A stretch of 64,000 bases of DNA from Mycolicibacterium duvalii (GCF_010726645.1 NZ_AP022563.1:2108001-2172000), one strand, 5' to 3'. Positions 43,559 to 53,107 are shown, numbered from the stretch's first letter. Notes: generated by a model from the sequence alone, not told the origin. A program made the numbers and translations.

Positions 43559-44128
43559 GTGGTCGATCTGAGCCCTGCACCGTCCAGGAAAGCGGCGCGC
43601 ACCGAGCGCGACATCCTGCAGTACCAGACCAGCTCACTGCAGCGCCACGCCATCGAGTTCGGTGAATGGATGATGCGTGCCAGCCTCGAACGTGCGCACG
43701 CACTCGGCCATACCGGCCTGCGGCCCGCGCATGCGCGGTTGATGGTCTTCCTCGGATGGGAGGGCAGCCGCATCTCCGATATCGCCCGCGCCCAGGACGT
43801 CTCCAAGAACGCCATCGGACAGCTCGTCGACGAACTCGTCCAGCTCGGCTATGTCGAGCGGGTCGCCGACCCACACGACCGGCGCGCCAAGGTCGTTCGG
43901 TACACCCGACAGGGGGCTGACATGATGGCCGACGCCGCCGCCGTCGGCGACCGGCTCGACGCCGAGATCGCAGATATCATCGGCGCCCGTCGACTCGAGC
44001 AGCTCCGGTCGGCCCTGGCCGATATCTGCCGGGATCTCCGGCTCGGTCCAGACCAGCGTCACGCGGTATCAGGGCGCCCCTCCGCCGACGACGACCTTGC
44101 GCGCACCAGGGCTGAACCGGATCGGTAG
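43559..44128 (+). CDS. MarR-family regulator
   Basis: 189 residues as read from a GTG at 43559. The winged helix covers GHTGLRPAHARLMVFLGWEGSRISDIARAQDVSKNAIGQLVDELVQLGYVER and DPHDRRAKVVRYT (the wing, with the DxRxxx motif). Divergent from the AveC-like operon with a strong palindrome between them. The exact start is uncertain because no clear ribosome site is seen. Confidence 0.85.
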   Translation: MVDLSPAPSRKAARTERDILQYQTSSLQRHAIEFGEWMMRASLERAHALGHTGLRPAHARLMVFLGWEGSRISDIARAQDVSKNAIGQLVDELVQLGYVERVADPHDRRAKVVRYTRQGADMMADAAAVGDRLDAEIADIIGARRLEQLRSALADICRDLRLGPDQRHAVSGRPSADDDLARTRAEPDR

Positions 44129-44145
44129 TTGCCGCAGGGCGTACC

Positions 44146-44517
44146 CTAGGGCTCGATGACGTTGGCGAAGGAAAATGAGACGGTTCGGGAAACTGCCAAC
44201 GTCACAGCTTCTTTCGGTGGATCAGAATGCTCAGTGGACGCAATTTCACCTTGCGCGATCACCCCACGTATCGCCTCATAGGTGACGAAACGATCGGCGA
44301 CGACGCACGCTTGCGTCCCTGGCGCGGGCAGGGTGGGAAAACCATCCACCTCGACCTTCATATCGTCGCCTTCCACACCGAGGACACGTGCGGGAAGGGC
44401 CAGCAGCCGGCCCTCGGCGTCGGTCACACAGATCGCCCCGGTCGGTTCCCCGCTGAGGAACGCGGCGAGCTCATCCGCCGGCATCGAGACCGGACCACCG
44501 CTGCGCTCACGTGGCAT
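44146..44517 (-). CDS. PPOX-like (pyridoxamine 5'-phosphate oxidase fold) protein
   Basis: 123 residues. GEPTGAICVTDAEGRLLALPARVLGVEGDDMKVEVDG has the split-barrel pattern of small PPOX/F420-binding proteins, though it is short and lacks a full flavin motif. The ATG overlaps the end of the broken PPOX-like gene upstream by 11 bp. Together with that gene it may have bound flavin or F420. Last gene of the operon starting at 47885. Confidence 0.55.
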   Translation of the reverse strand: MPRERSGGPVSMPADELAAFLSGEPTGAICVTDAEGRLLALPARVLGVEGDDMKVEVDGFPTLPAPGTQACVVADRFVTYEAIRGVIAQGEIASTEHSDPPKEAVTLAVSRTVSFSFANVIEP

Positions 44518-44966
44518 GATCGCCCGGCCTCACATCGTCATCGGCGTCGGGGAGCCGGGCGGCGAATACTTCATCGAGTGCCACCCGGATAACGCACCGC
44601 TTACCGCTGATCATCCGTTCCCGCACCGTGGTCATCACCCAGTCCGGGACCCGTCCGTCGGCGGATTCGGCGCCGACCATGAGGTCGGTCTCCTCGACCG
44701 ACGGTCGATAAACCTCTGCGGTACCGCGCACCGAGACCCAGGCGTCCGTACCGTCGTTTTGCCCCAGGACGACGCAGGACGGCAGGATCGGCACGCAAAT
44801 GCTGCACCTTCGCGCTCCTGGCATAGGTCGAGAAGTACAGGCTTCCCGGCTCGTACCGGACGGACTGCATCGCATAGCCGATCGGACGCCCCGACTCGTC
44901 CCGGCAGAAGAGGAAGGCACGGCGGTTCTGGTGCATGAATTCGGCCAATTTCGCCGTTTTGGTCAT
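44507..44966 (-). pseudogene. PPOX-like protein gene broken by a 1-nt insertion
   Basis: The first half (MTKTAKLAEFMHQNRRAFLF...VQHLRADPAV) and the second half (CVVLGQNDGTDAWVSVRGTAEVYRP...DHAT) form one pyridoxamine-oxidase-like protein of about 152 residues, but are in different frames. Removing one of two G bases at 44777-44778 joins them as DPAVCVVLGQ. The start overlaps the stop of the upstream hydrolase (ATGA). Either a real mutation or a sequencing error in a short run. Confidence 0.8.
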
Positions 44967-45711
44967 TGAACCCCACTTCGGTGCCGATACAACGGCTCGC
45001 GACGCAGGAGGATCGAGGCCAACTCGGCCGGTTCCGACGTCATGGCGTTGTGGCAGCTGTCGAGTTCGACGACCTCGCCTACGCCGCCGAGGTTGGCGAT
45101 GAAACGGCGCTGATCCCTGATCGGCAGCACATGGTCCCGAAACGTGAGTATCCAGGTTCGAGGAACCTCCGCCGGCATCCGCGATCGATCCACCGGTTCG
45201 TGAACGATACTGAGCGACTCCGGAACCAGAAGACGCAACGAATCATTTCGTTGCTCCTCGGTCATCCCGTTACAGAACATCCATCGAGCCATCCACACCG
45301 GTAGCCGATCGACATTCATCCGCGCGAACAAGCGAATCGGCGGTTTCAACGTGCTGACGACACTCTTACCGTCGAGCGGCACGTTGCAGGCCAGCAGAAT
45401 GATCCGGCGGACACGTCGGGCACCGAGGCGAGCCGCCACATCAGGAATGACAACACCTGCGAGCGAATGCCCCACGAGGACCACCTCGTCGAAGCCGGCT
45501 TGTTCGATCTGTCCGACAACGGAGTCGACGCACTCGGCGATCGTCAATCTCCGCACATCTGCTGGTATGCCCTGTCTACCAGGAAGGTTCACCGCCAGAT
45601 ACCGCACGTGCGGCGACTGGCGGTGCATCTCCGCGATCGTCGGCTGCCAACATCGGCTGTCGAACTCCCGCCGTGGATGAAGACGAATGCCGGCCGGTCC
45701 GCTACGTTCAT
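44963..45711 (-). pseudogene. Alpha/beta hydrolase gene broken by a 1-nt deletion
   Basis: The natural start is the ATG at 45711, 18 bp after the VOC gene stop, giving MNVADRPAFVFIHGG with the HGG oxyanion motif. The frame must then shift: EFDSRCWQPTIAEMH, VVLVGHSLAGVV (nucleophile Ser) and the catalytic His in DSCHNAM lie in the next frame. One G missing from the run at 45667-45669 explains the break (HGG-EFDSRCW). The total is 749 bp, one short of a whole number of codons. Restored length would be about 249 residues. Confidence 0.8.
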
Positions 45712-45729
45712 CGGTCTGCAGCGGGCGGG

Positions 45730-46674
45730 CTAGCGGCTGAAGTGAGCCAGCGGTCGCTCGACGAACTCGAACACCACGCCGTCCGGTGAGCGCAGGAATG
45801 CGATGTACAACCCATCGATCTTGGTTCCCGGCAGCGGGCACCACACCGGATCACCCATGCGCTCAACGGAATCGGGCACCGCAGCCAGAGCATCGCGCAC
45901 ACTCTCCACCCGTAACGCGCAGCGGTAGAGACCCTGACGATTGCCACCCCACGGCACCGGCGTGGGGGCAGTGTCGGGATGCTGCACCACGGTCAGGGTG
46001 AACTGATGCCCATCCTCGGCCAACGCGTACCGGGCCACCACGCAATCGGTTTCGCCCGAACCAGCGGGAGCCAGTTGAGCCTCCGCAGCCGGCACCGTAG
46101 TTGGTGCGGCCACCTCGGTGAAGCCGATGGCGGTCAGGAACTCACCGGTTGCGGCCGCGTCGATCGCCGCGATCCGAATCCCGTTGAACATGGCGCCCTT
46201 CGACGTGTCCGCGCCGGCGGGCAGCTCGGTCAATTCGATGACCACGCCGTCGGAATCCTGGGCGAGCACCGACTTCCCACCACCGAGCAACGTGTCCACC
46301 GGATCGCCCACCGTCAGGCCCGCTCCGCGAAGGGCCGACGCCGCATCGTCAAGATTGGCCACTCCGAGTTGCGCTGCGCGAATCCCGGGGCGCACCGGAT
46401 CGGTGCTGGGATCAACATTCAACGCCGGCGAGTAGTACTCGATGGCCTCCAGCGCACAGCCACCGCGCCCGCCGCGGGCGTCATAGAGAAACGAAGTGGC
46501 ACAGAAGGTTTCGCCCTGCAGGCCAAGGATCGTCCCATCGGTGGCGACCTTGGGATCGGTGCGCATCCGCGGCTTCAGGCCGAGCAGGTCGCCATAGATC
46601 CGCTCGGTGGCGTCCAGCGAGACGCAGTTGAGGTTGACGTGCAGGAACCGCCGGGCCAGAACGTCGGAAGTCAC
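45730..46674 (-). CDS. VOC-family (glyoxalase/extradiol dioxygenase-like) two-domain protein
   Basis: 314 residues in two glyoxalase-like halves. The first starts FLHVNLNCVSLDATERIYGDLLGL and ends DSDGVVIELTEL; the second ends FLRSPDGVVFEFVERPLAHF. The metal Glu at the end of each half is visible. Possible roles are isomerase, lyase or ring-cleavage enzyme. The GTG start overlaps the CoA-transferase stop by one base. Second gene of the minus-strand operon. Confidence 0.75.
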   Translation of the reverse strand: MTSDVLARRFLHVNLNCVSLDATERIYGDLLGLKPRMRTDPKVATDGTILGLQGETFCATSFLYDARGGRGGCALEAIEYYSPALNVDPSTDPVRPGIRAAQLGVANLDDAASALRGAGLTVGDPVDTLLGGGKSVLAQDSDGVVIELTELPAGADTSKGAMFNGIRIAAIDAAATGEFLTAIGFTEVAAPTTVPAAEAQLAPAGSGETDCVVARYALAEDGHQFTLTVVQHPDTAPTPVPWGGNRQGLYRCALRVESVRDALAAVPDSVERMGDPVWCPLPGTKIDGLYIAFLRSPDGVVFEFVERPLAHFSR

Positions 46675-47885
46675 TAGAGCACCACCGAGTTGATCTTGAA
46701 GTCGATAATCTCGTCATCGCTGAAACCGAGCTCGGCGAGCAACGCGTCCGTGTGCTCGCCATGTCCTGGCGCGCAGGTCAGGTTCAACGGCACCTCGTCG
46801 AACTGCACCGGGCTGGCCGCCAGCGCGAATTCATTGTTGTTGGCGTCGGTGACCCGGGGTAGGTAGCCATTGGCGATGGCCTGTGGGTCACTGTGCACCT
46901 CTCCTGCGGTGTGCATGACATCCCAGACACCCTCGAAGCCGGCAAATGTCTTCTCCCAGTGGGCCAAATCCTGGGACTCGAAGCTGCGGCGCAACTCGGC
47001 GATGCACTCCTTGCGGTTGCCGAAGCGCACCACCGCGTTGGCGAACCGCTCGTCGGCGATCAAATCGGGCCTGCCGAGCCGAGTGCAGAAGTCCGACCAA
47101 AACCGGTCGGCCTGCAGCAGCACGAAGGCGATGAACCGGTTGTCGCGGGTCTTGTAGATGCTGGCGACCGGATTGGGCATCTCGTCGAGGTTAAACTTCG
47201 GAATGTCCTGGCCGGTGACGCCCGCGCCGACGATATCCGGGCCCAGTTGCCAGATGGCGGCATTGAGCAGCGATACGTCGACCACCGACGGTTCGCCGGT
47301 GCGCTCGCGCTTCACCAGTGCCGCGGCGATACCACCCGCGATCGCCAGGCCACCGTAAGAGTCCCCGAACGCCGGCCGCTGGATCGGCGGGTAGGATCCG
47401 GTGCCATCGGAGTACGCGTCGCCGATGCCGCCGCGTGCCCAGTACGCCGCGAGATCGAACCCGCCCTGCGAAGCCAGGTCGCCCTTGGTCCCGTAACCAT
47501 GGCCCCGGGCGTAGATGATCTTCGGGTTACGCGCCCGTACCTGCTCGACGTCGATGCCCATGCGCTGCCGCGAATCCGGCAGCAGATTCGTGACGAACAC
47601 GTCGGCCGTCTCGATGAGCTTCATCAGCAGTTCCAGACCCTCGGCTGTCGAGGTGTCCAGCCCGATGCTGCGCTTGCCGCGGTTGGGCTGTTCGACGAAG
47701 TGGTTCACTCCCCCAGCACCCGTGACGACTCCTGAGCTGATCAGGCCACGCTGCGGATCGCCCGTCTCAGGGTGTTCGACCTTGATGACCTCGGCGCCCC
47801 AATCCGCGAGGACGGCACCGGCCGCGGGCACGAATGTCCACGCCGCCAGTTCGACGACGCGGATGCCGTTGAGAATGTCTGTCAT
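46674..47885 (-). CDS. CaiB/BaiF-type (family III) CoA-transferase
   Basis: 403 residues. GIRVVELAAWTFVPAAGAVLADWGAEVIKVEHPETGDP is the signature start; the catalytic Asp lies near NRGKRSIGLDTST, and SGGFD-like QGGFDLAAYWARGG follows. It would transfer CoA to the carboxylic acid substrate without ATP, as an alternative to the FadDs. First gene of the operon with VOC, hydrolase and PPOX genes. Confidence 0.85.
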   Translation of the reverse strand: MTDILNGIRVVELAAWTFVPAAGAVLADWGAEVIKVEHPETGDPQRGLISSGVVTGAGGVNHFVEQPNRGKRSIGLDTSTAEGLELLMKLIETADVFVTNLLPDSRQRMGIDVEQVRARNPKIIYARGHGYGTKGDLASQGGFDLAAYWARGGIGDAYSDGTGSYPPIQRPAFGDSYGGLAIAGGIAAALVKRERTGEPSVVDVSLLNAAIWQLGPDIVGAGVTGQDIPKFNLDEMPNPVASIYKTRDNRFIAFVLLQADRFWSDFCTRLGRPDLIADERFANAVVRFGNRKECIAELRRSFESQDLAHWEKTFAGFEGVWDVMHTAGEVHSDPQAIANGYLPRVTDANNNEFALAASPVQFDEVPLNLTCAPGHGEHTDALLAELGFSDDEIIDFKINSVVL

Positions 47886-47898
47886 TGTCTCTCTCGCT

Positions 47899-48003
47899 TC
47901 ACATCAGGGGTTGGTTGGTCAGTGGGATCGGATAACCGGCCAGACCCGCGCCTGCCGTACCGCCGATGAGGAGGTGTGCCTTTTCGCGGACGTTCAGACC
48001 CAC
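47899..48003 (-). other. Possible 34-codon small ORF between ALDH and CoA-transferase genes
   Basis: A GTG-started ORF (VGLNVREKAHLLIGGTAGAG...) fills most of the 131-bp gap and ends in AGYPIPLTNQPLM. It has 13 bp on either side to the neighbouring genes. No ribosome site and no known family. It could be a small gene, a remnant or chance. Confidence 0.2.
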
Positions 48004-48016
48004 TGTGTGACGACGT

Positions 48017-49513
48017 TCAGCTGATCGGATAGCCGATGGTTTTGGTCTGCAGATGCTGCTCGAAGCCCTCGATGCCGTTCTGCCTACCGATGCCGCTCAT
48101 CTTATAGCCACCGAACGGCGCATCGGCGCCGTAGTACATGCCGCTGTTGATCATCAGCGAGCCGGTGCGGATGCGACGCGCCACTGCCATCGCACGCTCA
48201 TTGGAGCCCATGATCGCCCCGGCCAGGCCATATTTCGAGTTGTTCGCCAGCTCGACGGCTTCGTCGTCACCGCCGTCGTACGCGGTGATCGACAGCACCG
48301 GACCGAAGACTTCTTCCTGGAAGATCGTGTGGTCCGGCTCGACGTCCGCGACAACCGTCGGCGCGACGAAATAGCCGCGATCGAGGCCCTCTGGCACGCC
48401 GCCGCCCACGGTGATCCGGCCGCCTTCTCGCTTCGCGATATCGATGTAGTTCAGCACCCGGTCGCGCTGCTTGGCCGATACCAGGGGGCCGCAAAAGGTG
48501 TTCGGGTCGGCCGGATCGCCCACTGCAAGGGCGCCGAATGTCGCGGTCGCAACCTCGACGGCCTGGTCATAATGACTGCGCGGCACCAACATTCGGGTTG
48601 CCAGCGCACAGCCCTGCCCGCTGTGCATCAGCGCGCCGATACAGCCTGGCAGCGCCATGCTCATGTCCGCGTCGTCAAGGACGAGGTAGACCGATTTGCC
48701 GCCGAGCTCGAGCATGTTGCGCTTCATCGTGTCCCCGGACAGCCGCTGGATCAGCTGGCCGACCGGCGTCGAGCCGGTAAACGAGATCATGTCGACCCGC
48801 GGATCGGTGACCAGCCGCTGGGCTATGCCGTTGTCCGATGTCGGAACAACGTTGACGACACCGGCCGGGATATCGGTCTTTTCGGCGATGATCCGGCCCC
48901 ACCGCAGCGCGCTCCACGGGGTCTCGATGGCACCCTTGAGCACCATGGTGTTACCGGTGGCCAAAATCTGGCCGACCTTGTTGCTAATTATCTCGAACGG
49001 AAAGTTCCACGGCGTGATGGCGCCGACCACGCCCATGGCCTCCTTGACCACGACCCGGTTGTACGGTACACCCATCTTGGCGTCCTGATCGAGCATGCGC
49101 TCCCACTGGAAGGTCGAGATCAGTTCCGCGGGGTAGCGAATGGCGTCGACCAGCGGCCACTCCATCTGCGCGATATACGTCATCCCTACCGTCGCGCCGA
49201 CCTCGGCGATCAGCTCGGCGCGGATGTCTTCCTTTTCTTGCTGCAGCGCCTCGTGCAACTGCATCAGGCAGTGCTGGCGGAACTCCCGGTTGGTCGACCA
49301 GTCGGTGCTGTCGAAGGCGTGCCGGGCCGCGGCGATCGCGGCGTCCATGTCCTCGGCGTCGGCGTCCGCAGCGACGCCCAGTACCTCTTCGGTGGTGGGG
49401 CTGAGGTTATCGGCGGTCCGACCGCTCGTCGCGTCGCGCAGCCGACCGTCGATGAACAGTCGAGTTTCGGGGTTGAAGTTGACGGTGGCGGCAGCAATGG
49501 GTGAAGCCGTCAT
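48017..49513 (-). CDS. Aldehyde dehydrogenase
   Basis: 498 residues with all key residues: Asn170 in TPWNFPF, Glu269 in LELGGKS and nucleophile Cys302 in GQGCALATR, plus the C-terminal FGGYKMSGIGRQ. It oxidises an aldehyde to the acid with NAD(P)+. GAGAGGG precedes the ATG. It is divergent from the FadE trio and upstream of the CoA-transferase operon, which suggests aldehyde to acid to CoA-ester flow. Confidence 0.9.
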   Translation of the reverse strand: MTASPIAAATVNFNPETRLFIDGRLRDATSGRTADNLSPTTEEVLGVAADADAEDMDAAIAAARHAFDSTDWSTNREFRQHCLMQLHEALQQEKEDIRAELIAEVGATVGMTYIAQMEWPLVDAIRYPAELISTFQWERMLDQDAKMGVPYNRVVVKEAMGVVGAITPWNFPFEIISNKVGQILATGNTMVLKGAIETPWSALRWGRIIAEKTDIPAGVVNVVPTSDNGIAQRLVTDPRVDMISFTGSTPVGQLIQRLSGDTMKRNMLELGGKSVYLVLDDADMSMALPGCIGALMHSGQGCALATRMLVPRSHYDQAVEVATATFGALAVGDPADPNTFCGPLVSAKQRDRVLNYIDIAKREGGRITVGGGVPEGLDRGYFVAPTVVADVEPDHTIFQEEVFGPVLSITAYDGGDDEAVELANNSKYGLAGAIMGSNERAMAVARRIRTGSLMINSGMYYGADAPFGGYKMSGIGRQNGIEGFEQHLQTKTIGYPIS

Positions 49514-49553
49514 GGGCGGTCCCTCTCGTCGAAGTGTCGGCGTGAGCTATTGT

Positions 49554-49574
49554 AACCGTTTATAGATAACTGTT
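49554..49574. promoter_or_regulatory. Two AACNGTT boxes in the ALDH/FadE divergent promoter
   Basis: AACCGTT (49554-49560) and AACTGTT (49568-49574), each followed by TA, are spaced 14 bp centre to centre in an AT-rich stretch of the 113-bp gap. They may form a tandem or dimeric regulator site. Confidence 0.4.
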
Positions 49575-49626
49575 TAGCGGATTCGGCACTCGGCTGGATC
49601 CCCGACCCGAATGAAGGGGGAGCCGG

Positions 49627-50859
49627 TTGTCCGCCCCTGCCGACAGCACCGTGACCGGCCGTCACGATGAGTATGTCGCCCAAGTCGCGGTATTTCGCCA
49701 GGAATTCCGGCAGTACCTGCGCGACCTAAAGTTGGCCGAGCAATGGCGCTTGGCCGCGTTCACCACCGCCGAGGACGGGCTGGCCCACGACGCCGCGGTG
49801 ATGGCACGCCTGTACGCCGACGGCTGGAACCGGTACGGCTGGCCGGAATCCGCGGGCGGCCTGGGCGGCGACGAGATCCACCGGGCCGTGTACTACGAGG
49901 AACTCGGCCACGCGATGCTGCCGATACCGGCCCAGCAGTGGACGCTGGAGACGCTGGGCCCCGCACTGCTGAAGTTCGCCCCGCAGCTGGCGGCGCAATA
50001 CCTGCCCGGCTACCTGAGCGGCGCCGAATGGTGGGGGCAGTGCTTCTCCGAGCCGGAGTCGGGCAGCGACCTCGCCACCCTGCGCACTCGGGCGGTCGAC
50101 GACGGCGCCGGCGGGTTCGTCATCAACGGCCAGAAGATCTGGACCAGTCAGGGGCCGACGGCGGCGCGCCTGTTGGCCCTGGTGCGCACCGGCGCACCGG
50201 AGAGTCGACATCGCGGGCTGACCATGATCATGATCGACGCCGACGCACCCGGTGTGACCATCCGCCCGATCGCGCTGGCCAGTGGCCGTCGTGAACTCGC
50301 CGAGGTGTTCTTCGACGACGCCCGAGTGGGCGCTGAGCGGGTGGTGGGCGACGTCGACGGCGGCTGGGCCGTGGCTATGCACCTCATGCAGTACGAGCGC
50401 GGCATGTACGGCTACGCCGTCCTCAATAAGGTCCTGATCGAACTGAGCCGGCTGCGGGAGCGCATGGTCGCCGCGGGTTCCACCGCCGCGCAGCGCCAGC
50501 GCTTCGCCCGGGTGTATGTCGAGGTGGCGGCAGCGCAAGCCCGTACCGCCACCACCGTGCGCCGGCTCGCCGCCGGGGACGCGGTCGGCGCGGACAGCAG
50601 CATCGACAAGCTGTTGTTCGGCCGGGCCGAGAAGGAGGTCAACGACCTCATCCTGGACCTCACCCGCGAGCAGATGCTCATCGGGCCCGCCCGGGTGCCG
50701 ACGTCCGATTCGGACCCAATTCACACCAGCGAAGAACTCGACACTGCGCGGGCCGAATGGTGGTATTCGCGTGCCGCCACGGTGATGGGCGGCACCGCCG
50801 AGGTACAGCGCGGTATCATCGCCGACCACCTGCTCGGACTCCCCAAGGAGAGGCGATGA
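49627..50859 (+). CDS. Acyl-CoA dehydrogenase, alpha-type FadE
   Basis: 410 residues. CFSEPESGSDLATLRTRAVDD is the FAD motif, INGQKIWTSQG follows, and the end is GGTAEVQRGIIADHLLGLPKE. The catalytic Glu is probably in MQYERGM, as in mycobacterial steroid FadEs, since the YEGT position reads MGGT. The TTG at 49627 has GGGGGAG upstream. Overlap with the next FadE suggests an alpha2beta2 complex, as for the cholesterol side-chain dehydrogenases. Confidence 0.85.
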   Translation: MSAPADSTVTGRHDEYVAQVAVFRQEFRQYLRDLKLAEQWRLAAFTTAEDGLAHDAAVMARLYADGWNRYGWPESAGGLGGDEIHRAVYYEELGHAMLPIPAQQWTLETLGPALLKFAPQLAAQYLPGYLSGAEWWGQCFSEPESGSDLATLRTRAVDDGAGGFVINGQKIWTSQGPTAARLLALVRTGAPESRHRGLTMIMIDADAPGVTIRPIALASGRRELAEVFFDDARVGAERVVGDVDGGWAVAMHLMQYERGMYGYAVLNKVLIELSRLRERMVAAGSTAAQRQRFARVYVEVAAAQARTATTVRRLAAGDAVGADSSIDKLLFGRAEKEVNDLILDLTREQMLIGPARVPTSDSDPIHTSEELDTARAEWWYSRAATVMGGTAEVQRGIIADHLLGLPKERR

Positions 50860-51836
50860 CCGACGAAACTTGGCCGATGGTCGAAGAAGCCGTGTTCCGG
50901 CTGTTCGACGAACTGGCCGGCGAGGGCACACCCGAGCATGTGGCGATCGGTCCGCGGCTGGCCGAACTGGGCTGGTCGGACATCGAAGCCGAGTACCCCG
51001 TGGAGGCGTGTGAGCTGTTGTTCCGCGCCCAGGGACGGACACTGGCACTGACTAACTGCCTCGACAGGGTCATGCTGGCCGAGTTGGCCGGGCTGCTCAA
51101 AGAACCCGCCGATCATGTGCTCCTTCCCGGCCTGACGCCCGGATATCTCCCCGGTTCCGACGAACACCAGGTCTTGGGCATCGTCCTGGGCCCGCTCGAG
51201 GGCCGGTTGGTGGTGCCGGTGCCCGGACCGATGGGAACCGTGTCGATCGGTGTCGTCGAGGCCTCCCGCCTGCACGGCGAGCGGCTCGACACCTTCGACG
51301 CATCGACCCTCTGGACCTGGGTGAGCGGTCCCTTGGATATCCCGCTGGTGGATGCGACGACCGAGTGGAACCAGGCCATCGCGGCCGCGCAGCGGGCGCT
51401 GGCCACCGAGCTGGTGGCGCTTGCCGAGCAGGCCTTGCGTCTCGCCGTCGAACACGTCAGCGTGCGCGTGCAATTCGGCGGACCAATCGGATCATTCCAA
51501 TCGCCCCGGCACGCGCTGGCCGATGCGTCGGCTGTGCTGGCCGGCGCGCGGGCTCTGCTCGGCGAGTCTTGGCGTTACGGCGGCCACCTGTCGGCCTTGA
51601 CCAGCAAGGCAGCGGCCGGACGGGCGCACCGCGCGGTCAGCGACGTCGCGCTGCAGGTGTGCGGCGCCATCGGCCTGACCGCCGAGCACGAATTGCACCG
51701 CTATGTCGCGCGCGGTTTCCAGCTCGATGCGCTGGGTGGTTCGCACGATCACCTTGAGTCACTCCTGGGTGAGCGGCTCTTCGACACCTACGTCCCGGGC
51801 CGAGCACTGCCCGCGGTCGTCAATTGGACAGAGTAA
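50856..51836 (+). CDS. Acyl-CoA dehydrogenase, short beta-type FadE
   Basis: 326 residues, shorter than usual. Conserved parts are LAVEHVSVRVQFGGPIGSFQSPRHALAD and VCGAIGLTAEHELHRYVARG. The central FAD motif and catalytic Glu are missing, as expected for a beta subunit. The ATG overlaps the upstream stop (ATGA). Probably forms a heterotetramer with the protein at 49627. Confidence 0.82.
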   Translation: MTDETWPMVEEAVFRLFDELAGEGTPEHVAIGPRLAELGWSDIEAEYPVEACELLFRAQGRTLALTNCLDRVMLAELAGLLKEPADHVLLPGLTPGYLPGSDEHQVLGIVLGPLEGRLVVPVPGPMGTVSIGVVEASRLHGERLDTFDASTLWTWVSGPLDIPLVDATTEWNQAIAAAQRALATELVALAEQALRLAVEHVSVRVQFGGPIGSFQSPRHALADASAVLAGARALLGESWRYGGHLSALTSKAAAGRAHRAVSDVALQVCGAIGLTAEHELHRYVARGFQLDALGGSHDHLESLLGERLFDTYVPGRALPAVVNWTE

Positions 51837-51845
51837 AGGAAATAT

Positions 51846-52988
51846 ATGCGCCGCAACATCTTCGAAGAGATCCACGACGACTTCCGGGCCACCGCGCGGG
51901 AGTTCTTCGAACGCGAATGCGTGCCGAACGTGGAGAAGTGGGAACGAGATGGCAAGGTCAGCCGGGAAGCCTGGCTGGCCGCAGGCGAGCACGGGCTGAT
52001 CGGCTGGGAGTTCGACGAGAAGTATGGTGGCCTCGGCGTCAAGGACTTCCGCTTCAACCAGATCATCTCCGAGGAGATGTTCGCCACCGGTTCGGTCGGC
52101 ATCGGCCTTGGCGTGCAGAACGACATCCTGATGCCCTACCTGAGCAACCTCACCACCGAGGAACAGAAGGCGCGCTGGCTCCCCAAGTTCGTCTCCGGCG
52201 AATACATCGGCTCCATCGCGATGTCCGAACCAGCCGCGGGCTCGGATTTGGCCGGCATCAAGACCACCGCCCGCGACGAGGGCGACCACTGGGTGGTCAA
52301 CGGCCAGAAGACATTCATCAGCAACGGGCTGCTGTCCAAGCTGGTGCTCACCGCCGTCAAGACCGACCCGTCCGCACGGCACAAAGGCATCAGCCTGCTG
52401 ATGATCGAGGACGGGATGGAAGGGTTCACCCGCGGACGCAAGCTCGACAAGATCGGACAGTACTCTGCCGACACCGCCGAGTTGTTCTTCGAAGACGTCA
52501 AGGTGCCCAAGGAGAACCTCGTCGGTGAACTCAACCGTGGCTTTTACCACTTGGTCTCCAACTTGCCCAGCGAACGGGTCGGCGTCGCCTGTTACGCACT
52601 GCCTGCGGCCCGTCGCGCGCTGGACCTCACCAAGGCCTACGCCCTGGAACGAACCGCATTCGGCCAACCGATCGGCAAGTTCCAGGTCAACCGACACTTC
52701 CTCGCCGAGATGCAAACGAAACTGGACGCCGCACAGACTTATCTGGATCAGTGTGTGCTCTCTGTCAATGACGGAACATTGAGCGACCAGGACGCCGCCG
52801 GCCTGAAATGGTGGACCTCAGAGGTCCAGTGGGAAATCATCGACCGCTGCCTGCAGATGTACGGCGGCTATGGCTACATCAATGAATACGAAGTGGCCCG
52901 GCTGTGGCGGGACTCGCGGGTCCAGCGCCTCTACGCCGGCACCACCGAGATCATGAAAGACCTCATGGGACGCGCTATGGGGTATTAG
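51846..52988 (+). CDS. Acyl-CoA dehydrogenase, full-length classical FadE
   Basis: 380 residues. MSEPAAGSDLAGIKTTARD, VVNGQKTFISNG, SERVGVACYALPAARR, ERTAFGQPIGKFQ and QMYGGYGYINEYEVARLWRDSRVQRLYAGTTEIMKDLMGR form a complete long-chain/isovaleryl-type enzyme. The catalytic Glu is likely that of SERVG. The ATG follows AAAGGAA, 9 bp after the beta-type FadE. A stand-alone homotetramer is expected; it may act on a later intermediate. Confidence 0.87.
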   Translation: MRRNIFEEIHDDFRATAREFFERECVPNVEKWERDGKVSREAWLAAGEHGLIGWEFDEKYGGLGVKDFRFNQIISEEMFATGSVGIGLGVQNDILMPYLSNLTTEEQKARWLPKFVSGEYIGSIAMSEPAAGSDLAGIKTTARDEGDHWVVNGQKTFISNGLLSKLVLTAVKTDPSARHKGISLLMIEDGMEGFTRGRKLDKIGQYSADTAELFFEDVKVPKENLVGELNRGFYHLVSNLPSERVGVACYALPAARRALDLTKAYALERTAFGQPIGKFQVNRHFLAEMQTKLDAAQTYLDQCVLSVNDGTLSDQDAAGLKWWTSEVQWEIIDRCLQMYGGYGYINEYEVARLWRDSRVQRLYAGTTEIMKDLMGRAMGY

Positions 52989-53058
52989 AGATTTACCGAT
53001 GATTTTGGTCACTGACCGGCCGCATATGTCCGAACCGACTCCGGGATTCAGTTAACCT

Positions 53059-53070
53059 GCGAAATAGTTG
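53059..53070. promoter_or_regulatory. Shared 12-bp element GCGAAATAGTTG upstream of the FadR-type gene
   Basis: The same 12 bp, preceded by TTAA at a similar distance, recur at 63229-63240 between the hydratase and mycofactocin-SDR genes. The element lies 38 bp upstream of the regulator ATG. It could be the autoregulatory site. Confidence 0.5.
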
Positions 53071-53107
53071 ATGGGTTTGGGCGTTGCACTAAACGGTGGA
53101 GGTTGTA

